Shown here: one piece after another, positions 6,333-9,745 of the stretch
Numbering within the stretch: position 1 is the first letter of the stretch
How the letters are laid out: each line of letters opens with the position of its first letter
Source of the DNA: Candidatus Bathyarchaeota archaeon
GTDB taxonomy: Archaea > Asgardarchaeota > Lokiarchaeia > Sigyniarchaeales > Sigyniarchaeaceae
Assembly: GCA_014729935.1 (NCBI GenBank)
Contig: WJJB01000520.1
Coordinates: 1 to 9,745 of the forward strand
DNA: 9,745 nt
Direction: 5' to 3'
The notes under the pieces: model-generated
Seen by the model: only the letters and a program-made list of their open reading frames with translations
Databases searched by the model: none
Told to the model about the DNA's origin: nothing
Program-made: the position numbers and the translations under genes

Positions 6333-8150
6333 GTGATACGATTGACACCAATTGGAAACGACAGGAAGACACGTGCCCCTATTATCGCCGTGCTCGGCCA
6401 CATTGACCACGGCAAAACATCTATCTTGGATTACATACGGGGAACTATCGTTCAAGAACACGAAGCTGCGGGAATCACGCAGCATATTGGAGCTTCATTC
6501 TTGCCGATCGCAGATATCGTGGATTTCATTGGCCCGGTTGGGAACAAAATGAAAGGGAGATTATTCATTCCAGGCTTGCTTGTCGTGGATACTCCCGGTC
6601 ACGCGGCATTTATTAACCTAAGGCGACGTGGCGGGGGTGTTGCCAATATTGCCATCCTGGTGATTGACGTGAATAGCGGTCCACAACCAATCACTTGGGA
6701 AAGCGTCCGGATCCTTCGAGACAGAAAGGTGCCATTCGTGATCGCTGCCAACAAGCTCGATCGTCTTCCAGGCTGGAAAAGCGATGAGAATGTTTTATCC
6801 TTCCGTGAAGCAGTTAAGAATCAAAGGCCAGAAGTGGTGCAATCTCTTGATAACAAGATATATTCATTGATGGCGGATTTCACAAGCGAGGGATACAAGA
6901 TGGTGGACCGCTTCGACCGCATAAAGGATTTCACTAAAAATATTGCCGTGGTCCCTACCAGTGCCATTACCGGCGAGGGTATTCCCGACTTGATGTTGAT
7001 TCTCATCGGTCTCGTGCAACAATTCTTGAAAGATAACATTGTGTACTCTGACGGTCCTGGCAAGGGTGTCGTGCTGGAAGTCAAGAGCTCCAAGGGCTTA
7101 GGAACCACTGTTGATGCCATTGTGTATGACGGCTATATCAAGCGCGGGGACACGATAATCTTTGGGACCTTGGAAACTCCCATTGAGACCAAGATCAAGG
7201 CACTCTTGCAACCGAAGGAGATGGACGAGATTCGAGATCCCAGGCACAAGTTCAATTCCCAAGATATCATCCACGCCGCTGCCGGTGTGAAAATTGCAGC
7301 GCAGGACTTGGACGGGGTGGTGGCTGGAGCACCATTCAAGGTGGTTTGGGATGAGGAAGAAAAGGAAGAGGTAATTGATTCAATCAGGAGGGAAATGCAG
7401 GAGATCCGGATAGAGGTCGAGGAGAAGGGGGTAATATTGAAGGCGGATTCCATTGGATCCTTGGAAGCTATCGTAAAATTATTCAAGGAGAATAACGTTG
7501 CCATCAGGAGGGCAGATGTTGGTCATATCTCGAAGAAAGATGTCATTGACGCGGCTACGAGCCAACAACAGGACCCCATCTTATCCGTCGTGCTTGGATT
7601 CAATGTCCGCATTCTAGATGAGGCCATGGAATCGGCGAATCGGGAAGGCATCAGGATTTTCACCAATGACGTGATTTACCGTCTTCTTGAAGAATACAAG
7701 GCTTATGTTGATGCACGGGAGGAAGAAGCGAAGTTAACAGTGTTATCTGCCCTTGTTTCACCTGCACGGCTTGAAATCATTCCAGAATACATTTTCAGGC
7801 GTTCGAATCCCGCCGTGTTCGGGGTCCGAGTTTTAAAAGGGACCGTGTCACCAAAGGTTCAGCTTGTCAATCAAGATGGTGAACGGGTTGGAAAAATTCA
7901 TCAAGTACAGCTGAACAACAAGTCCGTGCAGGAAGCACGTGAAAAGGATGAGGTTGCCATTTCCATAAATAACATAACATTCGGGAGGCAAGTGAAAGAA
8001 ACAGATGAATTGCATGTGGCTGTGCCCGAATCCCACGTTAGAGTTTATCGGACACGTTTCAAGGACGAGATTCGTCCAGATGAGCTCGATGCCTTGAGGG
8101 ATTATGTCAAGGTCATGCGTGGCAAGGAAGGACCATGGTGGGGCATCTAG
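6333..8150 (+). CDS. infB: Translation initiation factor aIF5B (IF2-type GTPase)
   Basis: aIF5B is the GTPase that promotes ribosomal subunit joining and initiator tRNA placement. The protein is about 605 residues, full length for archaea, with no intein. Counting from the TTG at 6330, the G motifs are G1 GHIDHGKT (23-30), G2 threonine T50 in AGITQHIGA, G3 DTPGH (87-91), G4 NKLD (141-144) and G5 SAITGEG (211-217). Domain II follows from about 245, domain III from about 365, and the C-terminal tRNA-binding beta-barrel from about 480 to the end. The residue after DTPGH is alanine, where IF2/aIF5B usually has glutamate (DTPGHEAF). GTG at 6333 is preferred to the adjacent TTG at 6330 as the commoner start codon; the difference is one residue. 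It diverges from ndk and converges on the gelsolin-like gene. Confidence 0.97.
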   Translation: MIRLTPIGNDRKTRAPIIAVLGHIDHGKTSILDYIRGTIVQEHEAAGITQHIGASFLPIADIVDFIGPVGNKMKGRLFIPGLLVVDTPGHAAFINLRRRGGGVANIAILVIDVNSGPQPITWESVRILRDRKVPFVIAANKLDRLPGWKSDENVLSFREAVKNQRPEVVQSLDNKIYSLMADFTSEGYKMVDRFDRIKDFTKNIAVVPTSAITGEGIPDLMLILIGLVQQFLKDNIVYSDGPGKGVVLEVKSSKGLGTTVDAIVYDGYIKRGDTIIFGTLETPIETKIKALLQPKEMDEIRDPRHKFNSQDIIHAAAGVKIAAQDLDGVVAGAPFKVVWDEEEKEEVIDSIRREMQEIRIEVEEKGVILKADSIGSLEAIVKLFKENNVAIRRADVGHISKKDVIDAATSQQQDPILSVVLGFNVRILDEAMESANREGIRIFTNDVIYRLLEEYKAYVDAREEEAKLTVLSALVSPARLEIIPEYIFRRSNPAVFGVRVLKGTVSPKVQLVNQDGERVGKIHQVQLNNKSVQEAREKDEVAISINNITFGRQVKETDELHVAVPESHVRVYRTRFKDEIRPDELDALRDYVKVMRGKEGPWWGI

Positions 8151-8227
8151 AAGAGCAAGGATTCCTACCATGGTGGGTATAGCTAGCGAATGGGTCCCCT
8201 TCCTTCAAGAAAAAAAATGAGGAAAGA
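8151..8227. terminator. Convergent terminator region between infB and the gelsolin-like gene
   Basis: On the minus strand a run of eight T (8217-8210) follows 11 bases after the stop of the gelsolin-like gene and is a strong terminator candidate for it. On the plus strand CCTACCATGGTGGG (8164-8177), just after the infB stop, is a near-perfect palindrome without a loop, and the pyrimidine tract TCCCCTTCCTTC (8195-8206) may end the infB transcript. Confidence 0.5.
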
Positions 8228-9127
8228 TCATTCCTTCTTGATCTTGAAACCAAGTGATGAAACAAGATCTTTCTGGCTTTTTGCCAAGTGATTCTTGAGA
8301 GATACTGGTTCCTCTTTCACTTTCTCATCAGAATACTCGGCAGCTTCCTTTTTCAAGAACTCAATGGCTAACACGACTCCATTTTCGACTAAGACCCTGG
8401 GGGCGTAGCCATCAGCAAAGAAAACACCTTCAGGCAAGCTTCCGATCGGTTCTAGGGTTTTTTCTACCTTTTTCTTCCCAAGGAATATTTGTTCCTTCTT
8501 GGAAATCGAGTAAGCGGTGTTCCCAATGATGATCATCTCTCGCTGGTATCCCTCAGGTACCTTGAGGTTCCGAAGCATGCCAAGAACCCTATCGGCGTTT
8601 TGATCCGCCGCTGGCTGCACGGCTGGTTGTGCTGCAGGTTGGGATGCTGGCTGTGCTGCTGGTCGGGGTGCGGGCTGCGGTGCGGGCTGTGCTGCTGGTT
8701 GTGCTGCAGGTTGGGATGAGGGTTGGGATGATGGCTGTGAATTCGTGGAAGTATTCGCAGTGGAAAAGGATGGGGGAGCTGCAGGTTGATTCATCTCTTC
8801 TATCTTGATTTCTTCGGCAACCACCCTTCCCGCACGGGGTGGTGCCCCGATGGACCTCAAGAACCTCTCCGGCTCGTCGTCTTCATCGATTGAAATGACT
8901 TTATTCATCAAGCCGACTTGGCCGCGCAATTCCTGGCTCTTCTTTGCAGCGATAAATTTACTACGAATTCTGGCTTTCAAGCCCTTCCATAACCATATGG
9001 TTTTCTGATCTTCATCAAATATGAGGTAGCATTCATTCGTGTTGAGAATTTCCGAGATTTTCTGATCGGTATGCAGTTCCTCGGTTTCTCCTGAGTCGAG
9101 TATGGTAAAAATTTGTATTTTGAACAC
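8228..9127 (-). CDS. Gelsolin-like domain protein with Pro/Gln/Ala linker and unrecognised C-terminal domain
   Basis: The 299-residue protein appears soluble, with no signal peptide or membrane segment. Residues about 5-95 fit a single gelsolin-type domain: ECYLIFDEDQKTIWLWKG (32-49) corresponds to the gelsolin core strands, followed by a basic helix (ARIRSKFIAAKKSQELRG) and the last strand NKVISIDEDDEPERFL (75-90). Gelsolin domains bind actin and calcium in eukaryotes and occur widely in Asgard archaea, so a role with archaeal actin is plausible but inferred. A flexible linker (about 113-175) contains eleven four-residue QP-xx units. Residues about 176-262 form a second folded region (YQREMIIIGNTAYSI, GSLPEGVFFADGYAPRVLVENG) that I do not recognise, followed by a charged tail ending FKIKKE. 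The GTG at 9127 is the only standard start after an upstream in-frame TAG. It lies next to the region upstream of the TnpB element. Confidence 0.85.
   Translation of the reverse strand: MFKIQIFTILDSGETEELHTDQKISEILNTNECYLIFDEDQKTIWLWKGLKARIRSKFIAAKKSQELRGQVGLMNKVISIDEDDEPERFLRSIGAPPRAGRVVAEEIKIEEMNQPAAPPSFSTANTSTNSQPSSQPSSQPAAQPAAQPAPQPAPRPAAQPASQPAAQPAVQPAADQNADRVLGMLRNLKVPEGYQREMIIIGNTAYSISKKEQIFLGKKKVEKTLEPIGSLPEGVFFADGYAPRVLVENGVVLAIEFLKKEAAEYSDEKVKEEPVSLKNHLAKSQKDLVSSLGFKIKKE
8606..8737 (-). repeat. Eleven degenerate 12-bp repeats encoding QPxx units
   Basis: The 132 bases encode QPSS, QPSS, QPAA, QPAA, QPAP, QPAP, RPAA, QPAS, QPAA, QPAV, QPAA (residues 131-174 of the gelsolin-like protein). 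The DNA units are alike but not identical. Such low-complexity arrays change length by slippage, and here they form a flexible linker between two folded domains. Confidence 0.85.
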
Positions 9128-9185
9128 CTCGATGGCATGCTATTGTGGAGCACTCCGGAAATTGCAGGAGCTTTCAAAATAGCTT

Positions 9186-9198
9186 GGGTTTTTAAGTA
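9186..9198 (-). promoter_or_regulatory. Possible TATA box for the gelsolin-like gene
   Basis: On the minus strand TTACTTAAAAACC lies about 65 bases before the GTG at 9127, which implies a leader of roughly 35-40 bases. GAGGTG overlaps the start codon itself, and no separate Shine-Dalgarno sequence is clear. A second AT-rich box (TTTTTAAAG, 9223-9215, minus) is further upstream. Confidence 0.35.
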
Positions 9199-9212
9199 AA
9201 TAATTATCCTAT

Positions 9213-9225
9213 AACTTTAAAAACC
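9213..9225 (+). promoter_or_regulatory. Strong plus-strand TATA-like box upstream of a gene-free region
   Basis: AACTTTAAAAACC matches the style of the other strong boxes in this window (compare S6e at 4724). Initiation about 25 bases downstream would fall near 9240-9248, but no protein-coding frame begins there, so any transcript would be non-coding or would read on towards the TnpB element. Confidence 0.4.
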
Positions 9226-9239
9226 TTCGTGCTCACTCC

Positions 9240-9365
9240 TTCGCGGTCCAACGAGAAGCACGCGATGAAGATGGACGTGCATGGTGGCATGGGGAGCACG
9301 CGAGACGATAGATGGATTCACGGGTAACCAAGGGTTGAAAGCAGATGGTTGAATCCATTTTAACG
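9240..9365 (+). ncRNA. Candidate structured non-coding RNA (unassigned)
   Basis: Downstream of the TATA-like box at 9213-9225 the sequence is rich in self-complementary segments and ends with an 11-bp stem, AGATGGATTCA (9310-9320) with TGAATCCATTT (9350-9360), one pair being G-T. T-rich sequence begins at the end of the stem. The mix of a promoter, structure and a terminator-like end without a coding frame suggests an RNA gene of roughly 120 bases. It matches no tRNA, 5S, SRP or RNase P RNA pattern I can recognise, and the boundaries are guesses. Confidence 0.25.
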
Positions 9366-9466
9366 ATAGTATTTCTACCAAGCGTGCATCAAAGTCTAGG
9401 CAAACATTCTTCCGCTGAACCTCCAACGGGCACGAGATACTGGTTTATCCGTCTTGCGAGAGAAAA

Positions 9467-9504
9467 CCCGTCCCTTTAGTTTAGGGGCGGGATGAATCTC
9501 GCCC
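9467..9504 (+). repeat. Two mutually exclusive hairpins at the TnpB element end
   Basis: CCCGTCCCT (9467-9475) pairs with AGGGGCGGG (9483-9491) over a seven-base loop. The same GGGCGGGA segment (9485-9492) can instead pair with TCTCGCCC (9497-9504) over a TGAA loop. Both stems contain one G-T pair. Subterminal hairpins of this kind are recognised as single-stranded DNA by IS200/IS605 transposases; the overlap also resembles an RNA switch, which is inference. Confidence 0.65.
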
Positions 9505-9540
9505 GTTCAGAAATTCCCTAGACCTACACCTTTTTAGACC

Positions 9541-9745
9541 ATGAATTGGAATGTAGGACCAGTGATCGTTTACCACGCCGTGAAGGTGCGCATTTACCCG
9601 ACCGCGGCACAAGCAGAGTTGCTGGCCAAGACGCTTGGCTGCAAGCGATGGATATGGAAACACTGGCTGGAGGAACGGGAAACGTACTTCCACGAGCACG
9701 GGAACACCACTGGTTTCAAGTACACCAGCGCCAAGATCTTGAAGG
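9541..9745 (+). CDS. tnpB: TnpB (OrfB of IS200/IS605 family), N-terminal fragment
   Basis: TnpB is an RNA-guided nuclease of transposons and the ancestor of Cas12. Only the first 68 codons are present. Residues 13-32 (AVKVRIYPTAAQAELLAKTL) match the family N-terminus, in which a KxRIYPTxxQ strand leads into the helix-turn-helix region. GCKRWIWKHWLEER follows, equivalent to the family G-x-x-R-x-x-x-N-x-x-L-E block, with histidine where asparagine is usual. The ATG at 9541 is the only available start, because TAG at 9535-9537 lies in frame just before it; CTTTTTA at 9530-9536 may be part of its promoter. Codons are richer in G and C at third positions (gcc, acc, aag, cac) than in the neighbouring host genes, consistent with recent arrival. 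Whether the nuclease is intact cannot be judged. Confidence 0.85.
   Translation, partial: MNWNVGPVIVYHAVKVRIYPTAAQAELLAKTLGCKRWIWKHWLEERETYFHEHGNTTGFKYTSAKILK

Larger units (their letters stand above)
9128..9466. other. Gene-free region between the gelsolin-like gene and the TnpB element
   Basis: These 339 bases contain no coding frame with recognisable similarity. The part next to the gelsolin-like gene (about 9180-9224) is AT-rich and holds TATA-like boxes facing both ways. From about 9225 the composition changes to GC-richer sequence with many short complementary segments: CGTGCTC (9228) with GAGCACG (9294), TCGCG (9241) with CGCGA (9261), GTCCA (9246) with TGGAC (9272), and an 11-bp stem at 9310-9360. 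GCACGCGA is repeated directly at 9258 and 9296. A 69-codon minus-strand frame (9426-9217) crosses the region but resembles no family I know. Confidence 0.5.
9461..9745 (+). mobile_element. IS200/IS605-family (TnpB type) element, left part; runs off the right edge
   Basis: The element begins near the GAAAACCCGTCCCTTTAG sequence, wording common at the ends of TnpB-carrying elements. Two overlapping hairpins follow, then the tnpB start at 9541. These elements have no terminal inverted repeats and no target duplication, so the exact left boundary cannot be fixed from one copy. No tnpA is seen on this side. The right end, where the guide RNA would be encoded, lies outside the window. Confidence 0.75.

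Noticed and set aside
7798..7816. tRNA T-loop-like GTTCGAATCCCGCC
   Set aside because: It lies within the infB coding frame, and no cloverleaf can be built upstream.
8489..8719. Plus-strand frame rich in Cys/Trp/Leu opposite the QP repeats
   Set aside because: Its repeated composition is the mirror of the Pro/Gln/Ala repeats on the minus strand; no independent evidence for a gene.
8606..8737. CRISPR-like or regulatory tandem array
   Set aside because: The 12-base units have no spacers and stay in frame, encoding the QP-rich linker of the gelsolin-like protein.
9330..9360. tRNA suggested by GGTTGAATCC
   Set aside because: The T-loop motif lacks one base, and no D-arm, anticodon arm or acceptor stem can be laid out around it. 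The segment belongs instead to an 11-bp hairpin.
9217..9426. Minus-strand 69-codon frame upstream of the TnpB element
   Set aside because: No recognisable domain and no ribosome-binding site; it covers the inverted repeats, so it is probably a chance frame.

Overview
The window looks archaeal, and most likely comes from an Asgard archaeon. It carries archaeal/eukaryotic-type translation genes (ribosomal proteins S6e and L24e, initiation factor aIF5B). Several start codons sit about 25-30 bases downstream of TATA-like boxes, as expected for leaderless archaeal transcripts. One gene encodes a gelsolin-like domain, a eukaryotic-signature trait typical of Asgard genomes. The lineage within Asgard cannot be settled from this sequence.

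Layout. Bases 1-1148 (minus strand) hold the N-terminal 382 codons of bacterial-type UvrA; the rest lies beyond the left edge. Bases 1149-1471 hold no convincing gene, but they contain a long imperfect palindrome, a TATA box for uvrA and a 28-codon cysteine-rich reading frame. Bases 1472-4548 (minus) hold a two-gene unit, uvrB followed by a radical SAM/SPASM protein, joined by an ATGA stop/start overlap. Bases 4549-4753 are a divergent promoter region. S6e and L24e follow on the plus strand to 5404. ndk is on the minus strand (5515-6168) and diverges from infB (aIF5B) on the plus strand (6333-8150). A gelsolin-like protein with a Pro/Gln/Ala repeat linker lies on the minus strand (8228-9127). 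After 413 bases without a gene, which contain a strong TATA box and several inverted repeats, the left end and N-terminal 68 codons of an IS200/IS605-family TnpB run off the right edge.

How the genes work together. UvrA and UvrB are the damage-recognition and damage-verification proteins of nucleotide excision repair, a pathway archaea are thought to have acquired from bacteria; no UvrC gene is visible. S6e, L24e, ndk and infB belong to the translation/nucleotide neighbourhood common in archaea, but ndk is inverted here and L7Ae and S28e are absent from this stretch. The most unusual points are the coupling of a SPASM radical SAM enzyme to uvrB (with an in-phase A_AAA_AAT heptamer that could give a -1 frameshift fusion), the gelsolin-like protein with its unrecognised C-terminal domain, the NDK with a helical tail and group-II-like Kpn-loop region, and the possible structured RNA upstream of the TnpB element.
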